The notes under the pieces were generated by a model. It was not told the origin of the DNA, ran no database searches, and worked only from the letters and a program-made list of their open reading frames with translations. A DNA stretch of 64,000 bases from Steromphala cineraria. Taxonomy: Eukaryota > Mollusca > Gastropoda > Trochida > Trochidae. The position numbers were made by a program, and so were the translations under genes. Below, in pieces: positions 32,421-45,320 of the stretch. How positions within the stretch are numbered: position 1 is the first letter of the stretch; each line of letters opens with the position of its first letter. Location: the NCBI GenBank assembly GCA_916613615.1, contig OU744725.1, positions 65,914,575-65,978,574 of the forward strand, written 5' to 3'.

Positions 32421-34760
32421 AGGTTAACTCAATCTTGTCAATATAAGTCTACGTTCACATATAATCGGAGAAATACAAAATAATTTACACTTTATAGTTT
32501 TAATAATATAATATATATCATATTATGGAAAAAATGAACACTGACATTTTAATTTTACGAAAAAATGTCTTAATATCGGTTTAAGCCTAGGAAAAGCGGG
32601 AGTTATTAGTAACACTTATTATATTATAGTTTCATGGTCATAAAACGCATTTGATGAAATGAATATTGCCTTCGTTTACTTACATGACATTCATCATCGG
32701 CTAACAAAATTTCGGATACGAATGGATGGCTCTTTGTTAACTTTAATTTGCCGTTAAAGTTATAAAGTAAAAATATGCTTACATTATTGTAAAAACTTCC
32801 ATCTGTAACTTCCAATCATCAAAAGAATCGATCATATTTAGAGCAAACTCATCAGTGATTAGACAACACGCGTCGACCCGAAGTCTCCTGAACTTCGAAC
32901 AACTAATTAATTAATCATGAAATTAATTTCTGCAACAAGTTACATGTAGTTTAAAAATAGTATGTTGCAAAATATTGTGATACTTATTGCTTGCATAAAA
33001 ATGTTGTCATCATTTATATTTTTCAACAAACTTTGGCGGAGAGCTTCATGAACGGAATCTACGATGTTTATGTGTTTGAATGTCACAGTGCCCACCCACA
33101 GTGCAGTCAAGGGAATGTAGGAAGCGGGAAAAAATTAAAAAAATTAAGGTTAAATAAGGAACTTCTATATAATCTCTTATTAATGCTGATACTTTAGAAG
33201 AACATTATTATTGATATGGAGAAGGTTTGTTATGCTCTGATTTCAGTTAATTAGGCTACGTCCATGGTTCGGGCTATATCAATTGTCTTTTTATAAAGGT
33301 GACATAATATTTAAGTATTGTCCTACAATATGTCTGGGAAACATAAAGAAACATATCTAACACATATAACTAAATTGAAAACATTAAGTTCGGCACCTCC
33401 ATGTTATTTTCCGTCTTTGAGTCGTCATCACATTAGAATGACGCATGACGAAGTAGCAGAGAAGGTATCGTTGGAAATATGTCGTATATTAATCATAAAA
33501 TAATTCATAGTTGCGAAAGTACTAATTAATTTTGTACCTTGGCTTTGTTATTGTTTGAAGCTCAAAATCTTCTCGATACACATTTTGAACAATCCTTTAA
33601 TTTCAGCTAGTCTTCAAACAATCCTTTGAACATAAATTGGAATCAACAAGATTGATTTATTTCCTGATATACCTTGCTGAGATTTCCTTTATATAATCAT
33701 ATGTTTCTTTAAGAATATTTAAATCCGAGCAATATTCGAACCTCGGCCAGTTTTTCCGTAGGCCTATTTAAGTAATGTTTTGGTTTTTACTCCAATCATT
33801 GAGACTGTGAGGAAAATGTCCGAAACTTAAATAAATAAAAAGTGCAGGAAACTATATAGGCCTATTTATCTTTATATAAGTATATATTTGATATAGAGTT
33901 AAGGTTTTTTTAGTTTATGATAGCAAACCCCCTAGTAAGATTTTCCCCGGGCACTATTATTATTTTTTATTTTTTTATTAAACTAACGTTGAATATTTTG
34001 TATTGGTTTATTTAGAATTTTTATTTTCCTGAATTCTTTTTTTATAGAATCATTTAATAATGATTTTCTATTCATTTCTGGTTTTTTTGTTTCGTTGTGG
34101 CATCTATTCTAAGATATTTCTCTCCCCTTTTGAAAATAGATATTGAGAACAAAAATGTTTCTTTATATCATTATTTGTTTTTCTATTTTGTTTAATTATC
34201 TTCGATCCCCTAATCAAATTCCTCTGACATTTTCAGACATTTTCTTTCGCGTTTCCCTTCATGTTTTGCGTGTAGGCTTCACCCGGCACGATATCATCAC
34301 GCAGATCTTCAGCACCTCAATGGCGGACGACGTCAGCGCCCCTAGCGAGCAAGAAGGATAACTCTAAACGTTGCGGTCAAAAGAAACGTGTATACGGCGG
34401 AAAACAATGCTGAGATTGCGACTAAATATCCGTTTTATCAGCTACAACAATTATCTTTATTAGATTTATTAATCGCATTGAACAACAACAATCATTAGCT
34501 TTCAATATATTTCACCTTTTATTCTCGAATGTCTATCCCCGTTGTTAAAACGAGGTACAAACTGTCTGTGATAAACATAGCCATTTGACACATTATCACA
34601 CATGTATTCCCGAGAAATCAGCTTTCAGTTCAACGCGCAGAGACTTGATGAGTGCGCATGAGCAGTGTATTACCATCATGCCGTCTGAATTAAATTGTTC
34701 AAGGTTACGTCACGGCCTTCGTTATTAATGAATAGTTTGATAATGAAGACAAGTACACGA
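32421..34760. other. AT-rich stretch, no gene recognised
   Basis: Only short ORFs (up to 72 codons) without domains. A CG-richer patch at 34,270-34,360 contains ATGGCGGACGACGTCAGCG but has no recognisable product or clear splice partner. This is the unique sequence that replaces gene A's promoter region in front of gene B. Confidence 0.5.
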
Positions 34761-34892
34761 CACCCACAAGTTGTATAGTTGACATATTCCCACCAGGTCG
34801 CGCTGTTTCTTTCATAGCACTCTGAAGGCCTGTTACATCACATCCGTCACAGCTGTACAACTTCACCGCGCCCGCTTCTGTCCTGACTCACA

Positions 34893-37800
34893 ATGGAAGT
34901 AACGTTGGCCATGGCGCTGTTTGGACTCTCCCTCGTCGTGATGATGGGGATGGTCAGTTCTGACCGACTGGACGACGTAAGAAATAAGATGGAGGAGGTG
35001 AACGGAGACAACTGTGCTACTAAAAGTAGAGGTAAAGTGATACATTTGGTAGAAAATATGTTGTTGTTGTTCACTCCATATGCATACAACACAAAGTCTA
35101 GATTTAGAATTATGAATATTTAAAGTAACTCCTTTTTTTTGTTTACTTTTGTTTTTGTAATCGATAGAAGAATTTGCTGTAGGGAAATGTTCAACTTATT
35201 AATAAGGCTTTGATTTTACACATATATAACATTTACGAACATTTTCGGCAATTAAACTGACAAAGAATTCTTAAAGACTAACATCTATTTCATTTGCTGA
35301 AATTTGAATATCAAGTGAAGTATTTTCATAATCGTTTTCAAAATAATTAGGATTCGTTTAAAGATTTTGTTGTTTGGGTGCAAGTACCATCTACAAACAC
35401 TATTCAGCGAGTATCTAGTAGCAAATGGTTTGTGAATTATATGCTTGTGTATGCCAGAAAATACAATGAGAACGATAGCTAAAGCTTTACTTGGTGGACG
35501 AGTTGGTTAACTCCCGGTTCATTTGGTGTTTGTGGTGTTTGTCGATCTGAGGGCGTGGGTTCGAATCCCGCAAGGGACTCAACCAGACTGAACACATTAC
35601 AATAATTTGTACTACATTCTGTGTCATGTTTCGTTTTTATCATTCTCATTCCGAAATCTAAACAAACGTTCAGTCAACGTACATTTGTACTGGTAATGCT
35701 ATATTTGTTTCAAGCCTTTTCATTGGTTATAAGAACGGAAGTTGTAATAGTGCACCAATCAGAAAATTTAAAACAAATTGCATTTTGAAAAAGCCTAACC
35801 GGTGTAAAGAATAATTGCTGCCTAGTAAAAACTGAGTTATACATCACCTTCATAATTGATATAATGATTTGGGCAGCATAAGTTTTGTTAAATATATGCA
35901 TAGAGAAAATATAGTCACAATATCAGTCATCAAAACAATGTTAATTAGTGAATTAATCATTATAAATTTATCGTTATCTTTAATTATGTCAAGCAATTTC
36001 ATCACGAGGTTCTATCTCGTATGACACCAACACTAACATAACATATCGGCCAGCAAACACGTGTTCTTTGATCCGGTTAAGTTATTTTGAATTTTCATTC
36101 ATATTTCTCTCTATATTTTCATTTAAAAAGAACAATTAGACAAAGGATTTTTTATTTTACAAGATTAAATTTGAGATGACATCGATGATTGTGTAATGGA
36201 CATCCGTTGTAAACATCGACTCGCTTGACTTGTTGGGTTGGCAAATATCCTTCACTTAGGCTCCCCCCCCCCCCCCCCCCCCAATTTCTGGCAAAAAAAA
36301 CTCGCCTAATACATTGTAATATACGGTAGTCCAGATAGTGTGACACTGCATAAAACAATGGTAAATTTGATCACAAAATTAAGTGCTTGTATTTCTAAGT
36401 TATATTATACATGTTATTATCGTATATTTGTCCACAGCTGATCTGACACTGGCAGTCACGGACTATCAGCTGGGTTCAAGTCTTATAACCGATGCGAAGA
36501 AACTTGCCTTGAACCGCGCCATCTTCTATAGCCTGACCAACCAGAAACTGAACTCTTCCGACCATTTCTTTCTCCAGCCCGACCTCTACTACACATATCT
36601 ATCTACAGCCACCTCTCTATCCTCAAGCCCCGAGGAAACCATCGCTACAGGACTGTACTACGATCAGAACACCTACTATGCAAACTTTTATTACAACCTA
36701 TACTTCAATATGACATTGAAACTTTTTGCACCGTATGCGTCACGTTACCCAGATGGCATTTATGTCACGGACGACAGTCTGCGGAACTACACGCGAGATG
36801 TCTTCAGCTCCAAGTCCGGCGAATGGTTCTCTCAATGGCTTCCTGACAGGGGTCCACGTAACTCTGGGAGTCATTTCAAGGACGTCCTGACGACAGTCGA
36901 CAGTCAACAGAACACGCAACAGTCCGTATTTGTGGTTGCAGGAGTAGATCAAGTAAAGGTAACAGAGCCTTACTTTGACTGCGGCAGGTCCAACAAGTGG
37001 GTTGTTACTGCGTCGAGTCCCGTGGTGGACTACCTGCCACGTTACACCTTGTGGACCTACTTGAGACGGCCGCGGTGAGTAATCGGTGCTTCTTTCTGAT
37101 ATTGGTTTATGGAAAGAACAGTCTGATTAAAATCTGTTTAGTTCCGAGGGATAAAAGTTAAAAAATATTAACTCTTTTTAATAGAACATGTTACTTCGAT
37201 AAGTACATGTATCCTCTCCCAGTGAGTCAGACGGTAGCCCAGTAAGTCGCATTTTTGGCGTTTACTCAGCTAAATAATCACATGCCGCCGGCAAATGCTT
37301 TCAGTATCAAGCTTGGGGCGAGTAACTCCTGTTAACTATGCTTTGAACATGATCGCCGCCAGCGGTGTTCTAAGTGAGATGATGTGATTGCGATTTTAAG
37401 GAAAACAATAATCGTATAGACATTCGTTTTTATGATTATGTATTATATTAAAAAGAACATCTTTAACTCTCTCTCAGGGAGGTAGGCAAAGCCATGTAAT
37501 GCTGATTTCATCTCTGTTGTCTTGATAGAAAGGGAAGGTTTTTACAGATGCTTGCCCATGACATATATTGGTTTGATGAAGAAGACTAACATTTTCAAAA
37601 CCGGACCTCCTTGTTGAGAGTCCGACATGTACACTCTACCCATTCGGCCCAAGGACTGTCCCGCTAGTCGAAGCCAGAATGGATGTTTTTGACCTGACCC
37701 TCTTTTCATCATGATCATCTCGTCATTCAGTCAACCATTTGAATATACATACTGATATATGAGCACGGGTGTTGATAACATTATATGCCTAGAGCCCTCA

Positions 37801-40800
37801 AATTATGTTCTATTTTTTACTCATGTCGGAGTGCCATTTCTGATTTATCTTTTGCTTTTTCAAACCGTTTGAACTGGTAATATTACACGTGATCAATTTT
37901 TTGTCTCATTTATTCAAACTTTGCATATTTTTGGCAACTTCTTTCCTTCCTCCGTGTAGCTACGTGGCCGTGTCAACAGTAGATGTAGAGTATGTACATC
38001 TGGACATCAACCAGTGTGACGGGGACAACACAAGCATCTTCTCCGGAACTCACAAGTGTAAACCCTCCACAGAGGTACGGTTATCGTGTTACATATAGTT
38101 TTGTTATTGACATTTCCAATGACACGAAGCAAAATATCAAACACCAACGTTGCTTGGTGAAAAACATATAAACAAATAAATGAAACATGGGACAGGTATT
38201 TCTTCTAATTTACCCAATTTAAAGCCTCAAGCCGTTGGCCTACAGAATTACTGAAGCTGGCAGTAGAATCGTAATGCGGGAAAGAATTGCGCACATTCGT
38301 AAGGATTAAGGCAAGAGTCATGAGGATTAAGGCAAGAGTCAAAAGGATTAAAGGCAAGAGTCATAAGGATTAAAGGCAAGAGTCATAATGATTAAAGGCA
38401 AGAGTCATAAGGATTAAAGGCAAGAGTCATAAGGATTAAAGGCAAATTTCCAAGTGGCGATTAATGGGTACTGAATTTTACTCGTGTATAATTACAATAT
38501 GATTAAAATAATGCAAAATTTTATATTTGCAAGTTTGTTACATGACTATGATCGAGAACACTTTTGGAGCAGCACTTCATAAAACAAAAACGACACAAGG
38601 AACGAATTAACATGAGAGTCTAGCATTTCCTCGAAACTTTTACAGTGACACAGAGTATCTTTCTTAAAATTTTATTTGGTTTTGATAAGCTACAAGATAT
38701 CTTATATGCTGATTGAAGCTCATATCTCATCACTGGACTTGCAAATATATCCATTTATGCATAATATCTCTAAAATGCTTGATTTTTATGGAAAAATCAA
38801 GATAACATCTCAAATACGTTTAATATTTGAAATTATGCATCCAATTAATGTACCTATTAGTTACAATACATAATAAACACTTTCGAATCGCATATATCAT
38901 CCTGTCAGTTTATGACAAGGTTTTACGTTTGGCGAATTTGCGAGCGCCACTCGAGGCACATTGTCTGGTTTTCGATCAAAATCCCGACTTTGAATGGCCG
39001 TATTTTCGCTGTAATATGTTGATTGACCTTTAACTTGTTATTTTCAGTAACAGTTAGTGGTTCCCGATGTAATAACATCGATTTCAAATATTGACATGTT
39101 TGAGCCTATCAACATACTCTGTGTCTCTTTTAAGCAATCTTATAATACTTATTATTGAAAGTCTTTTGCATGCCACCTCAGTGCCGACCTATACGAGGAC
39201 CTGGGATGGTGAGGGGAGGATACTCCTGTATGTGTAGGCCTGGTTACAAGAACCCAGACCCTGACAACCACAGACCCTTCATGGGCTGGCGAATAGAGAT
39301 GGCGAGCGAAAGCGAGTACTCCTCAGGCTTTGAGTGTGTACAGAGCGGTAAGTTGTAAGCCCCATTCGTTTAAATAACAAATGTGTATCCTAGCATGGAC
39401 ACGGTTTCTTGTTTGGAGTTCAGGCCTGTCCTGTATACAACGCGCAGTGGTACATTGATAAATTAAATATCCTTACTTTAGAACAGATGTAAAATGTCCG
39501 ACATTTTGTTCAACAAACATGCCCAATATGTCAATTTCTAAAGTTAAATATATCAACCCTTGCTAATTCGTTTGCAGGTCTGTGTGCGATACAATTTAAT
39601 CTTTCATTGGTGTTTATAGCTAAACAAATATTTGATTACCATATGTTCTAACACCAGACGCAAGTTCCAGTGAAGAACCCTCAAGCTACAAAACTCCGTC
39701 CTGGGTGCCCTCTAACCTCGTGCAGACGGTTCTCTCGGCCTCCCCTAGCGACTGTACCTTGGGTACCTCTCCTGTGGTATTACCGACAAAACCTTTCCTA
39801 TATATACGCGACCATCTTGTCAGCCAGATGCGACAAGGGTACCGACTTGCCCAGCTCGTCTCAGGCTCGCTCCAGCAGCTGCCCTTTTCTCCTGGAGATA
39901 ACTTCCTCATCAAAGCTCCTCAAGACGTCAACACGCACCTGTTATCAGCCGAGGTAGAAGCCATTGTCTTCAGTGATGACCAGATCGCTGCTGTAGAGAT
40001 GGTCCTTGAGAAGGAAGATGGGCAGATATTCAGCTACCTAGCCAGGAAATCATCCGGGAGCAAACTAAGACTAAATGTCAGACAGGACTATTGGACCTCT
40101 GCAATGTGGGATGAAAGGAGGACACAGGTGTGGACAGGAGGACATCCTGGAAATAATATAACTGTCCTACCCTCGATGAAGCCTGTTGCGAACGCTGGAG
40201 TGGTTGAGGATATGCTCCCATGGAGCTTTTTGGGCCCGGATGATGTCCAGATAGAGAAGCCCGAGTACTCGTGTCTCGTCGGTGCCTGGGTGGAGAAGAT
40301 ATCCTCTGCTATCATAGGACAAGACAGCCAGTCTAACATCGCTGTCAGGTAGGTTCAGACCTCCAGTCAAGCATCACTTCAGTTATATTTCCAGACATTC
40401 AGTCAAAACATCACTTTCAGGTAGGTTCAAACATCCAGTCGAACCTCACTTTCAGGTAGGTTCAAACATCCAGTCGAACCTCACTTTCAGGTAGGTTCAA
40501 ACATCCAGTCGAACCTCACTTTCAGGTAGGTTCAAACATCCAGTCGAACCTAACTTTCAGGTAGGTCCAAACATCCAGTCGAACCTCACTTTCAGGTAGG
40601 TTCAAACATCCAGTCGAACCTCACCATGAAAGAGCTCCTGGCAGCAAACCAAACGTCCTCAGCAGGGAGGTTCAAACAGTCAGACTTACCTCACAATCAG
40701 GTAAGTCAAACCTCACAAGCAGGTAAGTCAAACCTCACAATCAGGTAAGTCCAGACAGTCAGGCTTTACCCTCACTATTGGGTAGGTCAAACCTTACAAT

Positions 40801-41345
40801 CAGGTAGGTCAATTCTCACTCTCAGGTAAGTCAAACCTCACAATCAGGTAAGTCCAGACAGTAGGTCAAACCTCACTATCAGGTAGGTCAAACCTCCCTA
40901 TCAGTAGGTCAAACCTCACTATCAGTAAGTCAAACCTCACTATCAGTAGGTCAAACCTCATTATCAGGTAGGTCAAACCTCACAATCAGGTAGGCCAAAC
41001 CTCACTCTCAGGTAAGTGAAGACAGTCAGACAATCCATACAAACTTGGGGTTTGGCTTCCGTTCTGGATACTCAGCATTGTATGTGAACAACATACAGAT
41101 TAACCTTTATCTAACCAAGCGCTGTGTGTACATATAGTGGCAAATCCAACATTTATTTTCCTGTGAAAAAGTTATGGTCACATGGAAGAAAAATTTGTTT
41201 TTTATTTGTTTATTTTATGAAATATAGATTAGTGAAAACCAAAAGGATACCAGATGAAGGTACATTGATCAGATATTTGTCTTCCTGTTGCAGAGGAGAA
41301 GTTATAGTCCACATCTACCTGCCGATACCTTCACACCTTCTCTGA
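34893..41345 (+). CDS. Gene B: second secreted GPR158/GPR179-like Cache-EGF-Cache gene
   Basis: Exons 34,893-35,031; 36,438-37,074; 37,960-38,074; 39,182-39,347; 39,658-40,348; 41,294-41,345. Total 1,800 nt, 599 residues; same phases as gene A and one codon shorter in exon 2. Signal peptide MALFGLSLVVMMGMVSS; EGF-like part GGYSCMCRPGYKNP; C-terminal Cache SCLVGAWVEKISSAIIG; the same end, HIYLPIPSHLL. Exons are nearly identical to gene A, with scattered replacements, several in the C-terminal Cache (for example RLNVRQDYWTSAMW against RLEVKQNHWTTTKW). All splice sites and frames are intact, so both copies look functional. Homology upstream ends at about 34,765, so the gene A TATA/CCAAT promoter is not shared. 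Confidence 0.85.
35487..35583 (+). repeat. tRNA-derived SINE-like fragment in intron 1 of gene B
   Basis: Same insertion as at 13,490 in gene A (GGTGGACGAGTTGGTTAACT, GGGTTCGAATCCCGC). Confidence 0.6.
36262..36282. repeat. Poly-C tract in intron 1 of gene B
   Basis: About 20 C in a row just before exon 2. Length may be uncertain in assembly. Not present in gene A. Confidence 0.85.
38301..38446 (+). repeat. 22-bp tandem repeat, seven units, intron 3 of gene B
   Basis: Unit AAGGATTAAAGGCAAGAGTC plus AT; seven copies against two in gene A. Confidence 0.9.
40349..41040 (+). repeat. Splice-site-bearing tandem repeat in intron 5 of gene B
   Basis: Starting at the exon 5 donor, units of about 35 bp (CTCACTTTCAGGTAGGTTCA and variants) repeat for nearly 700 bp; later units shorten to about 20 bp. 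At least fifteen carry CAG|GTAGGT or CAG|GTAAGT directly behind a pyrimidine-rich stretch. Confidence 0.9.
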
Positions 41346-41585
41346 TCTATGGTCATGCAATACTGTCTGCTGTGTGGATGAAAACTACAATACATGTCCC
41401 TTCGATGAAGCACAATCTTTCAGTTACAATTTCAAAGGGCATGTAATTTCCTCAGTGAAACTAGGACAATCTAAGTCCATTCTACCACATAAATACTATA
41501 ATTCCTATTTCTGCTGACTGGAGAATATGAGCCGCAATCTCCTTCCATCTACATCATTGTCAGGTCTAGCAGACCCGTAAACTTG

Positions 41586-41692
41586 CCCCCCCCCACCCAT
41601 CCACACACACATTTTTGTATAAAGACATCCCTTCAGAACCCCCCCCCCCCCCCACTGAGCAATAATAAAAATATGCCCCCCCCCCCCCCCCC
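41586..41692. repeat. Poly-C tracts in the 3' flank of gene B
   Basis: Three C runs (at 41,586, 41,639 and 41,678) where gene A has mixed C-rich sequence with a (CA)n tract. Confidence 0.85.
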
Positions 41693-41765
41693 CCTTCCAA
41701 AACTGGTGCTTCAGGCCTGCCATGTGCAACCTGTACTCATAGTATTTGAGTGTGGTGAATGTAGC

Positions 41766-41771
41766 AATAAA
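41766..41771 (+). terminator. Candidate poly(A) signal of gene B
   Basis: AATAAA 421 bp after the stop. The proximal signal of gene A is AATACA here, so the longer 3' UTR may be used. Confidence 0.4.
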
Positions 41772-42651
41772 TAAATCTTTTTATGTATGGACTTTTATAT
41801 TTGTATAATGTCTCAACAACTATAAAGAGAACGCCTGTAAAGCAAGTCAATGGGGCCAAGGATTTGTCGTCTTAAATTAGCGGCAAGACATCGGAACACT
41901 GGTCTTATGTTGATACTTGTGAGTAAATACAGAACCTGTAGTTCAGTGGTTCTGCAGAAAGAGTCTTTGTGGTCACAGCAATTACACGGGGAAAACTCCG
42001 ATCTAAAAACATTTGCAGGCTTTCGCGCTAACAATATCGGCATTTGAATTCATGCAAATATTAAGATCTTTGATGCACGCCTTTAACCACGTGTTAAAAG
42101 ATAACTGATATGATTTGATATATGTTCTTATACTTAGATGGCGACATAAAAATAGCAAATACAAAGACAGAAGAATTTTATTAATTTATCAAGTGATGGA
42201 AACAATGAACTTCCATTTATGAAAATGAGAGTACATGTAGTTATCAACACAAACAATACACAGGTTATGGAGTATAAGCATAACACATTATCTATCAAAT
42301 AGAAAGGTATATATACAGTCCATCAACAGGTGACACATCAACTTATCGCACAAGCTATTAATCTAGTAACAAGTAACACTAACGTATGACTGGAATTGGC
42401 AGATTTGTACCATCATGATGAGTTATCGCTTTATTCAATTCATCCTCAGCGAAGCATGTTACACCGGCAATATGGGTAATAGTGTCTAGGTTGAACTAGA
42501 TTTACTGTAAACGTTTTGTAATATACAAAACCTGTGACTGTACTTTGAAAGAAAAGCAGGCTTGGCATACGCCGAAAATTAAACAAAGAAATGGAAACTT
42601 CTTTTGAATATAAATGGCCATTTACTTTTTAACAATCTCTCACAGCTGGAC

Positions 42652-43690
42652 TCTACACAGAACTCTGCGAAGTTTGGTTGATGAACTGTTCACAGAACTC
42701 TGCGACGTTTGGTTGTCTAACTGTTCACAGAACTCTGCGACGTTTGGTTGTCGAACTGTTCACAGAACTCGGCGACGTTTGGTTGTCGAACTGTTCACAG
42801 AACTCTGCGACGTTTGGTTGTCGAACTGTTCACAGAACTCTGCGAAGTGTGGTTGTCGAACTGTTCACAGAACTCTGCAACGTTTGGTTGTCGAGCTGTT
42901 CACAGAACTCTGCGACGTTTGGTTGTCGAACTGTACAAAGAACTCTGCAACGTTTGGTTGTCGAGCTGTTCACAGAACTCTGCGACGTTTGGTTGTCGAA
43001 CTGTTCACAGAACTCTGCGACGTTTGGTTGTCGAGCTGTTCACAGAACTCTGCGACGTTTGGTTGTCGAACTGTACAAAGAACTCTTCGACGTTTGGTTG
43101 TCGAGCTGTTCACAGAACTCTGCGAAGTTTGGTTGTCGAACTGTACACAGAACTCTACGACGTTTGGTTGTCGAGCTGTTCACAGAACTCTGCGACGTTT
43201 GGTTGTCGAACTGTTCACAGAACTCTGCGACGTTTGGTTGTCGAACTGTTCACAGAACTCTGCGACGTTTGGTTGTCGAACTGTTCACAGAACTCTGCGA
43301 CGTTTGGTTGTCGAACTGTTCACAGAACTCTGCGACGTTTGGTTGTCGAACTGTACAAAGAACTCTTCGACGTTTGGTTGTCGAGCTGTTCACAGAACTC
43401 TGCGACGTTTGGTTGTCGAACTGTACAAAGAACTCTGCGAAGTTTGGTTGTCGAACTGTACAAAGAACTCTGCGAAGTTTGGTTGTCGAACTGTTCACAG
43501 AACTCTGCGACGTTTGGTTGTCGAACTGTTCACAGAACTCTGCGACGTTTGGTTGTCGAACTGTACAAAGAACTCTGCAAAGTTTGGTTGTCGAACTGTA
43601 CACAGAACTCTGCGACGTTTGGTTGTCGAACTGGTCACAGAACGACCAAGGACGTTTGGTTTTCGATCTGTTCACAGAACGACCAAGGAC
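42652..43690 (+). repeat. 35-bp minisatellite, about 29-30 units
   Basis: Unit CTGTTCACAGAACTCTGCGA + CGTTTGGTTGTCGAA (35 bp). Variants alternate (CTGTACAAAG for CTGTTCACAG; GAGCTG for GAACTG; GCGAAG for GCGACG). Because 35 is not a multiple of 3 and the unit holds no stop in any forward frame, all three plus frames stay open for about 1 kb. These ORFs are not genes. The array is absent from the duplicate region A. Confidence 0.95.
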
Positions 43691-43704
43691 CTAATTATGT
43701 AACT

Positions 43705-44065
43705 GAAAGGGACAGCAGCACGTTTCTTGAACATGTTATATTTTAAGTTTTCACTGATAAGTGTACGTAATGCTAAATGTATAATTTTGATGGTGTCATA
43801 AATTTCATTATACAAACCAATCATCTATAGCCAGAGAACAAGTTATAAAGCTACACATAAAGTCAATCGTCAGCCATTTTTGTGTGAACACCTTTAATTA
43901 ACTTTATGCAAGTAAGGGGAATCGCATGGCCGAACTTTACAGTATATGTTAGATTTATTACCGCTTCATTCAGTTTAAATACATTGTCTTTCAATGTGAA
44001 CTATTTATTTTCATTTTCCTGACATCGACTTATTTTCCAACTAAAACGTTCTTCTGCCCCTTTAA
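43705..44065 (+). repeat. MITE family 1, full copy in duplicate B
   Basis: AAAGGGACAGCAGCACGTTT to CCCCTTTAAA. Its right half matches 18,958-19,138 in duplicate A. Confidence 0.9.
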
Positions 44066-45093
44066 ACTGGGCTCAGTACATGTCTGTTGACGTCCCGGAA
44101 CATTTGTTAATTAATTGCATTAGCGCGAAGTGTGACTGATAATGGTTTTTGGCTCCCGGGTTGATGCAACGCTCTTCGTATATTAATGGGATATGTGTCT
44201 TTGTTTCAATTAGCCGTTTTTGATAAGATTGAGGAACCAAGTATGCCATCATGTGTATGACGTCATAGTATGTGATGCCATTACTTTATGATGTAAATAA
44301 TTGTCATGCCGTGTTCTCGGTATTGTTCAAATTCTACTGTGAAATCAATATTTTGGAGACATCGCTTCATCTTTCACAAGCCACATCTCCTGTTGAACAA
44401 TAGTACTGTTTGGAATGGTTTTGAATAAATAAACACGTACAAATTTACAAAGTTATGAGTGTTTGATAATTAAGGACATTTCCCTCCTATTATATACGTT
44501 TTTAATGTGTAACATTAAACCAAAGAAACAACCAGGGTTTGATATTTGGTATGAGCTGACATGATTACAGGAAACGTTATTTTGAAATTTCAACAAAGTT
44601 TGGTTATTGGATGCCTCGTTAACATTATGATGTTCCTTTTGGAATGCGTGTATAATTTTAGAAAAAAAATTCAGCAATTTATGTTAAATTTGAAAGAATA
44701 CGAAAGAATGAATGAATGTCTTTATTTCCTCCAATTGCATTAGGAGGTTACCAGGCAAAGAAAACATCGATCAAATATGAACATAAGGAATATTTACCAG
44801 AAATTCAAACCATCACAGTGAACATGACAATATTTACAGGAGCGTTGTTAAAACCCATACAATTATCATTCTATTCAACTTTTCATTTTTGAATAATCAT
44901 GGAAAATTTGATTAGCAGCATTTCGTGAATGTGCGGAGATGCAGTTAGCATTGATATTCCTTACATTTACTCGAACTTACTTCTTACTAAGCAAGGTTAG
45001 CTGCATAGTTAAAATGCATATACCAGTTACATCTGTTCATTTTGTTTTGATTCGAATTGGTCAAAAGAGTAAGGTCATAGACAGTATTTAAAA
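44066..45093. other. Duplicated non-coding spacer (pairs with 19,139-19,970)
   Basis: Co-linear with duplicate A. About 170 bp (about 44,700-45,000) are extra here. No gene seen. Confidence 0.65.
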
Positions 45094-45121
45094 GCTTGTA
45101 ATTGGTCAACTGACCGGATGT
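45094..45121 (+). promoter_or_regulatory. Conserved inverted-CCAAT module upstream of minigene D
   Basis: TTGTAATTGGTCAACTGACC, as before C and A. A 1-kb insertion now separates it from the minigene. Confidence 0.45.
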
Positions 45122-45320
45122 GATGCATCACCAAACACGAGCAGGTATTTCATGCCACCAAACTTAGAGCCCAAAACCCCCTAGGTCGAGAGGCTCTACC
45201 TGCAACCCCACTGGATAGCATGCGGCTCGATATGCGAGGATACAGCATTCGGCGACAGAAGTTTCGGTCTAAAAAAAACCCCTACCTTCCATACCCATTA
45301 GTTATAGAGTAGGACAGAAT

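Noticed and set aside
34143..34361. ORF ending ATGGCGGACGACGTCAGCG, possible first exon
   Set aside because: Reads into a stop within 14 codons and no donor or partner exon was found.
42614..43746. Three overlapping plus ORFs of 332-362 codons and a minus ORF
   Set aside because: All arise from the 35-bp satellite; period not divisible by three and no stop in the unit. No domain.
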